Origin: Pararge aegeria
Taxonomy: Eukaryota > Arthropoda > Insecta > Lepidoptera > Nymphalidae
Length of the DNA: 64,000 bases
Assembly (NCBI RefSeq): GCF_905163445.1
Contig: NC_053187.1
Location: 14,927,001-14,991,000 of the forward strand
Direction: 5' to 3'
In this document: positions 1-10,151 of the stretch, piece by piece
How the letters are laid out: the number at the start of each line of letters is the position of its first letter
Numbering within the stretch: the first letter of the stretch is position 1
The notes under the pieces: model-generated
The model's database searches: none
What the model saw: only the letters and a program-made list of their open reading frames with translations
What the model was told of the DNA's origin: nothing
Made by a program: the position numbers and the translations under genes

Positions 1-179
1 CACCAGTTCAATACACTTCTGGATTTATCCACCGGAATTGAATGAGTTTAAGAGGAGAGCTTACGTACGTAAAAATAGTTGACTGGGATAAGAATATATA
101 AATAGGTACCTACCACAAGTTAAACCGCGCTACAGTGTTTATTTAATTGGAACACAAGAAAAATAAGATAAGAAAAAAA

Positions 180-1023
180 CAAATAATTTAACATTTTTAT
201 TATAGGATCTAGAAAATATAAACTTGTCACAACCAAATTATAAAGTAAAATCAGTACATTCTCTCTGAATATACTAAAATATCCACAAGGAAGCACCAAA
301 CTGTGCTTTTAACTCTGTAGACTTTCAGAGCAAAGTCACAGAAACAAATAAAAATTTTTACCTAGAGAATCAACAAGATCGAATGGAGTTTTAATCAAAA
401 CCTACAAATTAAAAATCAATAGAATTTAATATTATTTAAAACGGTAAAGTATGTTATTATTAATTTTAAAAAAATATTTTAGTCTTAAAATAGATCAGTC
501 TATCCAACTATAATATTTCAGGTTAAAGTCAAAATTATTCGAGTTTAAGCATATTGTCAAAGATACATAGTCAAGAAAAAAAGGATAGTCAAGTTTAAAC
601 AAATTAAAAAAAAAATAACTCAAAGGTACAATAACATGTACAATCAAAATATTGTATCAAGCTATTGTATGATTTGACAAGAAATTTCGAAATTAAAGTA
701 TAAAGTAAATGCTAATGCAAAAGAAAATCCCACCTTTTTTTCCAAAAACAAGGACAGAATTTTCATTGCACTAAGTGAGATTTTTACCTGTAGTCAACAG
801 TCTTACAAATAAATGTTTGTAATTATGATAGTCATCAATAGATGGTTCTATATAGGTATTATTACTGTGAGTAATTAATATCTCACTGAAGCTACAACAA
901 AAACCTTACAAAATCTAGTCATATTGTTCAACAATAAAGAATAGATTTCTATTTAAATCTAAACTAAAGTTATGTATAAAAGTATATCAAGGGAGTAAGT
1001 AAGTCCTATAATTAGTATTAAAT
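180..1023 (-). other. probable 3'UTR of the RBM46-like gene
   Basis: AT-rich non-coding stretch directly after the stop codon. On the minus strand an AATAAA hexamer sits at 201-196, about 830 bases past the stop, and would place cleavage near 180. No repeat family of the window is recognisable inside. The exact end is a guess without transcript data. Confidence 0.4.
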
Positions 1024-1191
1024 CTAAAATGTCCGCCAGCCTGTGGGAATAGTTAGTGGGAGAACCTGTTGCATTTGTGGGTACATTTGTGGGTAGTCAT
1101 ATGGCAATCTCACACAGTTCTGGACAGCAGGCATGGGAGAATACACGGGCGGAGCTGGTGCAGACTGTTGAATCAAGTCCACTCTCAGCAT
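1024..1191 (-). CDS. RBM46: RBM46-like exon 4 (residues 457-511 and stop)
   Basis: Acceptor TTATTACAG|ATGCTG in phase 0 continues the frame as MLRVDLIQQS, then a Pro/Gln/Met/Tyr-rich tail ending GWRTF and stop TAG at 1026-1024. The exon is too short and unconserved to identify alone; phase and position support it. A foldback repeat lies about 48 bases upstream of its acceptor. Confidence 0.85.
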   Translation of the reverse strand: MLRVDLIQQSAPAPPVYSPMPAVQNCVRLPYDYPQMYPQMQQVLPLTIPTGWRTF

Positions 1192-4100
1192 CTGTAATAA
1201 AGTATAAAACAGATTAATTAAATGAGAAAAAATATAACTTTTTTATTAGTGTTTTTACCTACACCTGATGAATTATCAATTATATAAATTTAAATTCCGG
1301 TTCCGAAAATTTTTATATGAATTTTATTTTTATAAAATTGATAATTCCTCCAGGTGTAGGTAAAAACACTAATAAAAAATTATAAAAATATCAAAAAAGG
1401 AATGTGTCATCTCTTATTTCAAACGTGTCTCATTGTAATATGGACCTTTGAAAAAGTAGATCGAAACTGCAACGTTTCCTACTAGATGACGCTACAGTCG
1501 CTATAAGACTGATGTGAAAGGCATATACAAATTTTCGGCAGCGACGGTAGAAGAGCCGTAGCTTAATTGGTGAAAGCGCTCAGGCCGCGATTGCCCGAGA
1601 GTCGCAGGTTCAAATCCTGTCGGTTCCAAATTTCTTTTTATGAAAATATAACTCTTTAAACAGTGAAGGAAAACATTGCGAGGAAACCTGCATGCTTGCC
1701 TATTCTGCATAACATTCTCAGGGCATATGAAGTCTACCAATCCTCACATGGCCAGTGGTAGACCACATCCTAAACCCTTCTCATTCTGAGTGGATACTCA
1801 GGCCCTGTAATGGGCTGCTAATCTGTTGATCATGATGATGTTTTTTCCTATAGCATGGCATGGACAACATATGAACACCTTTGATGCCTCCAAGATAATG
1901 AGGCAACTGAAAAAAAAAAAAATTCATCTTGATGTTCAAACTCATGCAAACTAATTAACTTAAGTTTTAAAACTCAACGTGGGATCAAAATAAGGTTAAT
2001 CTCATTTAAAAAAAAAACATAGGTACCTTTAGGGTCTGCAGAGCAATATCAGCTGCCTCAACGTTAGCCTGCAGGATGGAGTAACAAGCTCTACCAATCA
2101 GAGGTCCAACACGCTGTGGTATAGTTAACAGCGGCAGCCCAACTTGTGGTAGTTCAACAGAACACACCCAAAGTTCTACTCCTGCAGGATCCACATATTT
2201 TTGGTAATTGTATACTGGTGGGCTCCATAAATATCTGTAATTATAATAATAAACAATTAAGTCCAATAAGTTTTAAGTTATTAATGCCAAACCCTGCCTG
2301 GAGAGGCCTTTAGGCCAGCAGTGGATGTAAGAGTTGGCGACCGGCAGGGATAACACGGGCAGGAGACTAAATATATCCCCCGATTATGTCCCCTGACAAG
2401 GGATATAGTGAACATGTCCATCTGCTAAAGCATGGGAACATGGAATAGGAGAGGCTAGCCCCCGTTTATTATTACACATATTATTTGGACATTATTTTCA
2501 TGAGCCAGTGCTCAGAGTGTTGATAAAGCTCTGGGAGAAGATACATTTTTATCCTTTCCCTTGGGGATATAATTTTCTCCTGCCCATGCAGGGCGGCCTG
2601 CTAAGCTTCTGGAGTGAGCTCAGCTGGCTGGAATAACCCAGCAGGGAGCCATATCAGTGGCACTATCTGCAACAGATAGTTCAGCAGACTAAGTACAGAG
2701 ACAGCCCAGGAGGAACGAAGGCTTGGGATAATTATTTATGTCCAAATAAAAAGCAGTTGGGTGAAAATAATTAAGTTATAATATGGTTCTCAGTTTCAGT
2801 CTATCCTATGATCTATCTGCAAGTTTGTTAAAGAAATTATATTAATAAAAAATAAAATTGTCTTACCTTTTACACATAGACTCCAGTTTAGCTGGAGCTA
2901 ATGCATAATTTGACTGTGGTGCTGCAGTATAGGGATATGCCGGTTTCAAATCCATTGGAGAAATGCACGGGCTGTCTCCTGCATACGCTGACCCAATGCC
3001 TTCATCCTTTGGGCTGCCATTGGCGTATTCTTTTTTGTCTAGGTGCTGTTTATAAAGCATAAGTGTTTGAGTCAAATCACAGCTTTTGTTAAATTTTGCA
3101 TTGCCTCTATTTAATTTTTGTATGCGGTAAAGATCACGATCAACAGGCTTAGCCCAACGTATTTCTACATTACTACCATCAATGTCACCATTTTGTAATT
3201 TCGCCATAGCCAATTCAGCATGCTCCCTTTCATAGAAATGTATGAAAGCATAGTCATAAATTTTTTTCACACGCTCTATTTTATTATTTATTGCATCTTC
3301 AAATACTTTTTGTATTAAGTCTGGAGTTGTCCAAATTGCAAAATTTCTAACATATAGTACTTTCACCTGTAATACACGATAAAAAGAACCATTTCACAAA
3401 AATATTTCATAGTAGGTAGGTATGAGAAGACTATTTTAAATCTTGCTTTATAATAAAAATTCAATAATTTGGAGGCCATAAAGCAGTTGTAATAGAGCTT
3501 TTAATGCTTTGTTTTATTCTAGGGTCTATCCCAAAAATTATTAATTTATTCCATTTACTATGAAAATATAACGACTATTCATCAAAGTTATTAATTATTG
3601 ATAGTATTCGCCATGGCTAAGGTCATACTAGGCAAAGCATAAAAATAAACAATTTCGCGCGCGCACGATTCTGGCCGTATCGCCAAAATTTTAGAGTAGG
3701 TAGGTACGTAAAATTTTTACATTTTTAATTTTCGTAATGCTATTTGGTGAAACGGCCCTTACCCATTTGCGCAAGCGTGCTACATAGGAAACTAAATTCG
3801 CTTTCAAAATAAAATAAGTAGGTACCACCAGCAAAAAAAAAAAAAACATACCTTTTTCATTTGCTCGTCATCAATATCCGGCTCCGGTTCTGCCCAGTCC
3901 ACCAGAACCTCCTGGTCCCACAGTTTAATGCAACCCGGCACCAACTCCCGTCGCGCCATAGCCGCGGCTTTGTGAGACGTGAACTCCACAAATGCAAACC
4001 CACGATTCAAATTACGATCGAAGCTGTTTTTGTATAGAATCACATCTACCAGCCCGGTTACGTGTTTGGACAGCTCTTGAAGCAGTTCTCCTTGAGTCTT

Positions 4101-4511
4101 AGTCTTCGGTATGTTACCGATGAAAAGCCGGCAGTTGTCCACGGATTTGACAACGCCGATGTGCCTTCGTGGCTGTATCTCGTAACCATTGAGCTGCTTC
4201 ACCGCCGCGGCAGCTTGGGTTCGCGTCGCGTATGTGACAAAAGCGTAACCACGGTTGGAGCCCGAAAAGTCCATCATAAGGCGCATTTCGTAGATTTTAC
4301 CAACGCTTGAGAAGAGAGGCATGAGCTCATCTTCGAAGACATCTCGAGGCAGCTTCCCGATAAAAACTTCGCAGCCTTTGAGAGGCGGCGCGCCCGTCCA
4401 TTCTGGTGGTGGACCAGTTTTCCTCTGACCGTTATGCTGCACGATAGGGTAGCCAGTTTTCTGCATCAGCTCCAATAATTTCAACGTTATACGATTGTTC
4501 TGATCACCCAT
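1024..4511 (-). CDS. RBM46: RNA-binding protein of the A1CF/RBM46/RBM47 family (four exons, 511 aa)
   Basis: Spliced CDS is complement(join(1024..1191,2027..2234,2867..3366,3852..4511)), giving 511 residues. Seen: RRM1 with RNP2 VFIGKL (49-54) and RNP1 RGYAFVTY (87-94); RRM2 with LFIGNI (129-134) and RGFAFVEF (170-177); RRM3 with LYVRNF (about 224-229) and YDYAFIHF (about 257-264); then a DND1-type dsRNA-binding domain (about 390-456) containing ELWVCSVELP and VGPLIGRACYS. The tail is proline/glutamine-rich. Phases match at all three junctions (0, 2, 0). The start has a strong context (ACAAAATGG) and an in-frame TGA lies upstream. Known of the family: these proteins bind AU-rich mRNA and control editing, stability or translation; RBM46 and DND1 act in germ cells. 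Inferred: a post-transcriptional regulator, nuclear/cytoplasmic. The order of three RRMs plus DSRM and the length fit RBM46 (about 530 aa in vertebrates); the gene may be co-orthologous to A1CF and RBM47 as well. Confidence 0.93.
1239..1380. mobile_element. foldback MITE, arms of about 55 bp, in RBM46-like intron 3
   Basis: The arm starting at 1239 (TTTTTTATTAGTGTTTTTAC...) is repeated in reverse complement ending at 1380, with few mismatches and a spacer of about 35 bases. It abuts the 3' splice region of exon 4. The spacer contains GTTCCGAAAATTTTTATAT, also found at the 3' side of the SINE at 28022-28186. Confidence 0.75.
1497..1852 (+). mobile_element. chimeric tRNA-headed SINE
   Basis: From GTCGCTATAAGACTGATG at 1497 the element matches the SINE at 28022-28186, including box-A-like GTAGCTTAATTGG and box B GGTTCAAATCC (near 1609). 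After about 1650 it switches to the body of SINE family A (GTGAAGGAAAACAT..., CCAGTGGTAGACCAC, ATGATGATG tail). Lies in intron 3 of the RBM46-like gene, opposite to the gene. Confidence 0.75.
2027..2234 (-). CDS. RBM46: RBM46-like exon 3 (residues 387-456: DND1-type dsRBD)
   Basis: Acceptor ATTACAG|ATATTT supplies the third base of Arg387; donor CTAAAG|GTACCT, phase 0. The conserved block VELWVCSVELP ... GPLIGRACYS ... AADIALQTLK is the DND1_DSRM signature that separates this family from SYNCRIP/hnRNP R, which share the three RRMs. Confidence 0.92.
2335..2745 (+). repeat. foldback repeat family E, copy 1
   Basis: Contains the family blocks GGCAGGAGACTAAATATATC, CACGTTTATTATTACACATA-like, GATAAAGCTCTGGGAGAA and CATTTTTATCCTTTCCC, shared with 17891-18136, and inverted at 42405-42620 and 56285-56725. 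Non-coding; lies in intron 2 of the RBM46-like gene. Confidence 0.6.
2867..3366 (-). CDS. RBM46: RBM46-like exon 2 (residues 221-386 plus two bases: RRM3 and linker)
   Basis: Acceptor TTACAG|GTGAAAG and donor AAAAG|GTAAGA, ending two bases into a codon. Encodes RRM3 followed by a charged linker rich in K, N and D and a region of short proline motifs. There is no methionine at the exon start; it is an internal exon. Confidence 0.93.
3852..4511 (-). CDS. RBM46: RBM46-like exon 1 (residues 1-220: RRM1 and RRM2)
   Basis: Starts at ATG 4511-4509 and ends AAG|GTATGT, phase 0. It carries both N-terminal RRMs complete. The frame would run about 15 codons into the intron before a stop, but the join to VKVLYVRNF in the next exon restores the family-conserved linker into RRM3. 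Confidence 0.93.
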
Positions 4512-5220
4512 TTTGTTTAAAAGCCGATCGTTGCAATCAACTAATCAACACTGGCAAACGATACTAATACAAAACTATAAACACGCGCCGAAAATCAAAA
4601 CAGAACTGGCGCGGCGTCTCAAAGCAACCTTTGTCTTTATACATGCCGACACCGGCGGTTGTGACGTAAATTAAATATATTTGGTCATTTGATGCATTCT
4701 TCATTTTTATAAATCGTTTATATTTCATTTAAATGTACGAATATATTTAGATAATATTTAAAAGATTTGATATATTTTTATGTACGACTAAAATATATTA
4801 TTTTTTATTGGTTTTTAATAATTCGGAAGAAAAAGTGTTGAAATATTCGTCACTTCCGTAGGTATAAAATAATTCTGCAACAAATGTCCAACTTTTAATG
4901 AATATACAAGTAAATGTACATAAATAAATCGATTTAATAATATAATATAACAATTATATTATTTAGTTTAGTTTAACCCGTAAAAAGTGCCGTGCAGTGT
5001 ATTTAAAGAATTTAAAGTTATTCTATTGACTATCATGTTGAAAAGTAGACCTTTCTCATCTTTGGAATATTTCCAAATATATACAATTATTCCAGAATAA
5101 ATTTTACTTTATTTCGTAATATATTATACTATGTTTATACAATTATATTCATATTAAATGAACTTGTAAATAATAACATTGATTTATTACGACAAGGTTG
5201 CAACTAGCATTGCACATTAC
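4512..5220. other. upstream region of the RBM46-like gene
   Basis: The first 170 bases are richer in CpG than the surroundings (GGCGCGGCGTCTC near 4607) and are the likely 5'UTR/promoter zone. No TATA box or initiator can be assigned confidently. The rest is AT-rich unique-looking sequence. Confidence 0.3.
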
Positions 5221-5689
5221 TCAAATAGATGGCGCCACAGTTTTGCATGATTTTAAGATCGTTGCAACTTGGCAGCCAGCAAGTAGCTGTTTGCTAGTGG
5301 TATTGGGTGCGATATCTTTAAATATTACGTTAAATTATTTTTTCGGCTTTTAAGCGTGTCTTATAATAATATTCCTAAGATAAGCTGTAAGCTTAGCTGT
5401 AGTAGCGCAGTACAGTCGGTATTGGTGTCAATTCTGTTGTTCACAAATCTCTTAACTAGATACAGATCTTAGAGTTGATCTTTTAACAATTGTTACTGTA
5501 GAGTTTAGAGATTTAAGTATGGTAGAATTTACACAATATCTGCGGGCACCATGGCATTGTAAGTAGATCTAATGTCCGTTTTCATTGAACCTAGGTATCG
5601 CATAAATTCAAATCGCTCTGTAATTATAGGTGAACTGTTGATGTACTATGCCTAGGGATCCTATTAGATTATAATAAGCTTTATTAAAT

Positions 5690-6131
5690 CTATGGAGGGT
5701 AGAGGTAAGGAGAGTCATCTGTGTATATGAAAAAGTGTCGTCAAAATGTATTAAATTAGGATGGCGCCACATTTGCATCAGGGTAACTCTTAAAAGAAGC
5801 GCCAAATATAAATATTGTTAGAGTAGGCTTGAAAAATAAACAAGGAAGTATTGAGATACAAGGAAGTAAGGTTATATTTACCACAATATTTTGTACAACG
5901 TAAGTTGTTGAAATTCTCAATAATTAACTACTTTAGTCGATAATGACATTAAATATTTTAATTCGGCATACTTCAATTCATCTACGATTGCTACATTCAT
6001 ACCATACAATGTGCATCCACCAGCGCCATTGTGGAGGATTTTTGAACTGTTATTTAGCGCAACAACTGGACACTTTTTCAACTTTTCTCCCATATAAGAT
6101 GACTCTCCTTACCTCTACCCTCCATAATTAA
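5690..6131. repeat. foldback repeat with diverged arms
   Basis: GGAGGGTAGAGGTAAGGAGA at about 5695 recurs in reverse complement ending at 6122. Sequence further out, ATGGCGCCAC(A) and GATGCAxATTG, is also inverted between about 5762 and 6030. Short ORFs here have no protein signature. Confidence 0.55.
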
Positions 6132-6564
6132 ATCCATACAAAAAGATTACAGATAATTAAATCTAACAATAATGATAATCTATAAAATAATTATGATTAG
6201 AGATAAAATAAAAATTAATAATAAAATAATTTATTCACAAGAATGTAGGTACGTAGAGTTTTTATAATGTAAAGTAATTATTATAATAATTATATAAACA
6301 AACCTCACAAATTATATTGGTGTGTATGTAATAAATGTATGTAATGGTGCCATTTAAACTCTACTGTCCCTGATTTAGGTAGAAACCTGTATTACTGTAC
6401 AATTTAAGTGCTCTCCTTAAATCTCTCGATGAGTGTATGATTGTGCGTGTGTAAGTTTGCGTCGCGTAGGTACTTGCACTCGCGTATATGTTTGCTTATA
6501 CAAGATAATTATTATATTAAATTAAATTAAAATTGTTAGACATGTTATAATGTTAAATTGTTAA

Positions 6565-6790
6565 TTTTGTATGGACCCCCTTTGGGTAAAAGCCTCTTCC
6601 AAGGTGTTCCACTGGTCTTTATTCGTAGCTGTGGCTATCCATTTCCGACCCGCTATCGCTACTATTTCATCTACCCATCTCCCACATGACCGGTCTCTCG
6701 CTCTCGTACCTTTTGGTCCTTTTACTTTCTTATACGTCCTTGGTTACTTATTTAGGCATCGCTTTGTTCGCCGTTAGTGAAAACGAGCGT
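6565..6790 (-). mobile_element. C-terminal remnant of a non-LTR retrotransposon ORF
   Basis: Minus-strand translation gives the fragments CGRWVDEIVAIAGRKWI and DQWNTLEEAFTQRGS, the usual end of lepidopteran LINE ORF2 (R/W-DEI ... W..LEEAFT). A related EAFT fragment is at 18540-18760. Frame damage and lack of an RT core show a 5'-truncated, decayed copy. Confidence 0.6.
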
Positions 6791-6888
6791 AGGTCGCTTA
6801 TTTTAATGGTTGGCGTAGGTACGACTGAATTTTCTATGACCTTCATATCTTGGAGAGTACCTTAAATCCCGGCCATTATTTCTAACCC

Positions 6889-7205
6889 GTGATAATAAAC
6901 GTTTACTTAAGAGGTTCAGTACCTACGAACCTTTTCTATTCTTGGAGAAACCACCACGCCACAGAGAGATATGATGGTTTTGTCGGATTTTTACCCACGG
7001 TGTTCCAATTCATCACCAGGTGTCCGAGACACGAGGACGATCTTGCACGTATGACATACGCTAAAGAGGTCCTAAGACTTTCATCATCAAGTTCGCAAAC
7101 GATGGGCGTGACCCCACCAACCCGCATTGGAGCAGCGTGGCGGGTCAGAGCTCTTAATCCCTCTCCCGCAAATGATAGAGCCTGTACCCAGCAGTAGGAC
7201 CAATT
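6889..7205 (+). mobile_element. 3' end of a non-LTR retrotransposon
   Basis: Contains CCAACCCGCATTGGAGCAGC and TACCCAGCAGTAGGACCAAT, the run into the 3' end of a common lepidopteran LINE ('PTRIGAAWRVRALNPSPANDRACTQQ' region). The open frame on this strand is a remnant, not a host gene. Head-to-head with the fragment at 6565-6790. Confidence 0.5.
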
Positions 7206-8819
7206 ACTTTTTTTGGCTTTGTGAAATTCCATCCATCAATTCAATGGTTGGAGTATACTTGGTTTCTGTTACGGCCAATGCTCATTGGGTACTTATTTTA
7301 TGTTATCTTGTGGCCTCTGCACTGGAAGGTTTATTTTTGCCTTTGAAGTTAAAAATATTGTGTCCCGTTGCCTCTTAAAATAGGTACTAGGAGTTCATAA
7401 AATAAAACATGTAACTTTTATACACATTTATTCATCACAGTAATGACTTACAAAATATACATAAAACAGCGCTTATAGTCTACTTTTCCTTAACTAGATA
7501 AAAGGTAAACAAATCGCAAGATATCTGTCGCAAAAATAAATTATTCCGTTTCTCTGGTTGAGGAATAATTTACCACGTACTATTGCAGTCATTCACGATA
7601 CGATATATATAATACTATACGCACGCTGTATGTCACATGGGTGAAAATAATAAGTCGTAGAATATTGCGTTATTGGCACCGCACACGAGGAAGGCAGGTC
7701 AGAGAATTTGATATTTGCATTTTAAATTTATAAAATTAAATCGATCAAGTGTTTGTGTTCTATAAAAATAAACCTGACAGATTAACTTCTAATTAACCAT
7801 AGTACATAATATAAAATAACTTAAATCAATTAAACTTATAAGATTTTTGTTGGCAAGAAAGTAAGTATGACTTGATATAATTAGTTATTTTCAAGTTTCG
7901 AAACTGTTATAACCCGCGTCATTAAAGAATAGATTTATAAAAGATAGCTAATGTCTTTCTCCAGTCTTTTATAAACCTATTCCTAATTGGCGTCGGTTAT
8001 AGGGTTAAAGTAAAATAAACCTTATGGTTCATGATGTAATGCTTTTTTTAAGTTTTACCGCTTTTGGCGTGTTATAATAATCTGGGAGAGCGAATTTTTC
8101 CGAATGTAACATAGGAGGATATGCGGCCAAATTAAATATCTCCACCCTAGCATACTATGAAAACATTGTAAAACATTTTAACTCGTACGACTAATAACCT
8201 CAAAAATTTCAGAACTTCATTAGTACCCAGTATTAAATTTTTTTTGGGTTATCAATTTTGTATACAACGTGTAACGGAATTACGAAATACTGGTGAAGGA
8301 CGCATAAGTATATTACAAAAGGAATCACCCTGTAATAATATTAAATCAAAAGAGCATATTTATTTTTCCATACAAACGAATTCAAAACATTTTCAATGTT
8401 TACTTATGACAACCCTATTGAACACGTGCATAGTACCTACGCTACGCAACGCGCACCCAACAAAGTGACAGGAGTAAATTGATTTGACTTTTGCATGTGA
8501 TATTAGGGCTGTATCTGATTTCTTTTAATAAAAACTATGACATTGGTTTACTCAAATACTGTTAGCATTTTAATTACAACAGTAACATTATGTCACATTT
8601 TTTTTTTATTGTAACATTATGTCACGATGTTATAATCTCATTGCCATGGATAATTTATATTAATTTGAATATATTTAATAATTTGTAAAGCTGAAGTGTT
8701 AGTGTTTTTCGAAGCAGTAACCTCAGGATAGTAATCGAATATTGATAGGGACTTAGTTAAATATCGAATAATACAAAAATCTAGATAATAAAAAATTACA
8801 TGCGCTAATGACAAAGCAG

Positions 8820-8944
8820 AAGCTTGAAGCTTATCAATTGTTCTACAATAATTAACAATGATTTTGCATCGTCAAAACTTAGTCGTGTAGACGGTATAAC
8901 GTTCAAGGTAGGAAAACTGTACGCTTCCTTAACTGCGACAATAC
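8820..8944. repeat. diverged repeat unit, copy 1 of 3
   Basis: Shares GAAGCTTGAAGC, TTGCATxGTCAAAACTTAGTCG and AACTGTAxGCT...AACTGCG with units at 9296-9469 and 9472-9630. Copy 1 runs straight into the duplicated SLC17 exon fragment, as copy 3 runs toward the true exon. Confidence 0.65.
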
Positions 8945-9059
8945 CATAAACTATAATGTTCTACATCTCGGAGCTGAGTGGAGTTCGTGGCCTTATTGTC
9001 GTATCCCCTAGCAGTGGGGACGGAGGCGCCATCTGTGTCGAAGCTGGCGTCACTGTCAA
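8943..9059 (-). pseudogene. partial duplicate of the SLC17 terminal exon
   Basis: About 115 bases align with 9928-10043, i.e. the last 31 or so codons, the stop region and the start of the 3'UTR. GGAGGCGCCATCTGTGTCGA is identical in both. A net insertion of about four bases near 8980 shifts the frame just before the original stop. The copy breaks off within codons of the exon, so the true acceptor is absent, although the flank by chance gives TTGTATTGACAG|TGA, which would stop at once. A non-functional fragment. Confidence 0.8.
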
Positions 9060-9084
9060 TACAATACGCACTTTGCCATCGTGG

Positions 9085-9187
9085 TTGACTACGGCCTTAA
9101 CCCTCCTTGTTCTGGGAGGAGACTCGTGCCATGTAGTGGGCCGGTAATGGGTTGATGAAGAAGAAGAAGATGTTGATGATGAGATTT
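9085..9187 (+). mobile_element. SINE family A 3' fragment
   Basis: GACTACGGCCTTAACCC, GTAGTGGGCCGGTAATGGGT and the GATGATGAG tail are the 3' end of SINE family A. It directly abuts the duplicated SLC17 exon fragment. Confidence 0.6.
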
Positions 9188-9295
9188 TTTTTAAGTGCGT
9201 TAACATTGAGATACATAGTGAAGAAAGTTACAATGACAAAGGATTTTCAAAAATGCGCCACTTAACTTGCGCAATTTGAGTTAACAGCGAACACT

Positions 9296-9630
9296 GAAGC
9301 TTGAAGCGTAAATAGAATGGGAACAAACTGGAGACTAGTTGTTATTTGTGTTAATTATCGCATAAGAGACATATCTTGCATAGTCAAAACTTAGTCGTAT
9401 AGAGTACGACGGAGGCGGTTTAAAATTCAAGTTGATGCCAAACTGTATGCTTGTTAAACTGCGATAATTAAGAAGCTTGAAGCCTAGATAGAAAGGGTAA
9501 AATTTTTCAATTGTTCTAAAATAATTGTCTCAGACAAAGATCTGGCATAGACAAAACTTAGTCGTGTAGATGGTATAAAACTGAAGTTAGTTCAACTGTA
9601 CGGTAGCTAAACTGCGTCAATACTTTAGAC
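9296..9630. repeat. diverged repeat units, copies 2 and 3 of 3
   Basis: Unit 2 (9296-9469) and unit 3 (9472-9630) are head-to-tail and both begin GAAGCTTGAAGC, carry AAAACTTAGTCGT and finish AACTGCG. They are homologous to 8820-8944. Function unknown. Confidence 0.65.
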
Positions 9631-9927
9631 CACAGAATGAAGAACTTACAGAACCCTCATTCAGCGATTATTGTTTGCAGTGCATTGCGGCCAAAAGCAA
9701 AAACGCACCGCGCATTATTCACTTCACGGCCGCGGAATGTTGGTAGCTCACATTTTTCCCATTTTCCCCATTTAATGGTAAACGTTTAGAACAGTAGAGG
9801 TAAAATAATTACTGTCGACTGCTAAATGGAATGAAGTGACTAACCGCCTGTTCGAGAAACACTACTAAAGTTACTATGCTTCTATATTAGTCGTGTACAC
9901 GGTTTCTGTATGTTCTTAATTCTGTGC
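9631..9927. mobile_element. 297-bp MITE with CACAGAAT terminal inverted repeats (copy J1)
   Basis: Left end CACAGAATGAAGAACTTACA and right end, reversed, CACAGAATTAAGAACATACA form inverted termini of about 24 bp. The flanks are CTTTAGAC and CCATAGAC (6 of 8 match), suggesting an 8-bp hAT-type target duplication. The duplicated locus at 8938-8955 lacks the element. Copies at 31954-32243 and 26930-27097. Confidence 0.75.
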
Positions 9928-9944
9928 CATAGACTATAAATGTT

Positions 9945-10151
9945 CTACATCTCGGAGCTGTGGTCCATGGCCTTATTGTCGTATCCCCTGGCCGTGGTGA
10001 CGGAGGCGCCATCTGTGTCGAAGCTGGCGTCACTGTCCACTTCGACCACCCAGGGCTGCTTCTCCGCGGAGCAGAACACGCCGTAAACTATCGCGCCCAG
10101 CAAGTAGATCGCGCTGGATATAAAGAACACTATACGCCATTGTTCTGCTGT
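9945..10151 (-). CDS. SLC17 exon 11 (TM12, C-terminal tail, stop)
   Basis: Acceptor TATTTCCAG|ACAGCA. Encodes TAEQWRIVFFISSAIYLLGA, the last span, then an acidic cytosolic tail rich in D, S and T ending KAMDHSSEM and TAG. A partial copy of its 3' half lies at 8943-9059. Confidence 0.94.
   Translation of the reverse strand, partial: TAEQWRIVFFISSAIYLLGAIVYGVFCSAEKQPWVVEVDSDASFDTDGASVTTARGYDNKAMDHSSEM

Larger units (their letters stand above)
7410..9944 (-). other. probable long 3'UTR / 3' flank of the SLC17 gene
   Basis: The nearest clean 3'-end signal below the SLC17 stop is a minus-strand AATAAA at 7433-7428 (CACATTTATTCAT on the plus strand). This would make a 3'UTR of about 2.5 kb that contains the repeats and exon copy listed separately. 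Closer polyadenylation is possible. 7434-8817 holds nothing else recognisable. Confidence 0.3.

Noticed and set aside
1555..1627. Genuine tRNA gene
   Set aside because: Box A/B and partial cloverleaf are present, but the copy continues into a SINE body and a second copy (28022-28186) has a retroposon target duplication and tail.
4062..4310. 82-codon plus-strand ORF
   Set aside because: Antisense shadow of RBM46-like exon 1; no protein features of its own.
8956..9206. Opposed ORFs over the duplicated exon fragment
   Set aside because: Both run across the pseudo-exon and a SINE fragment; no functional protein expected.
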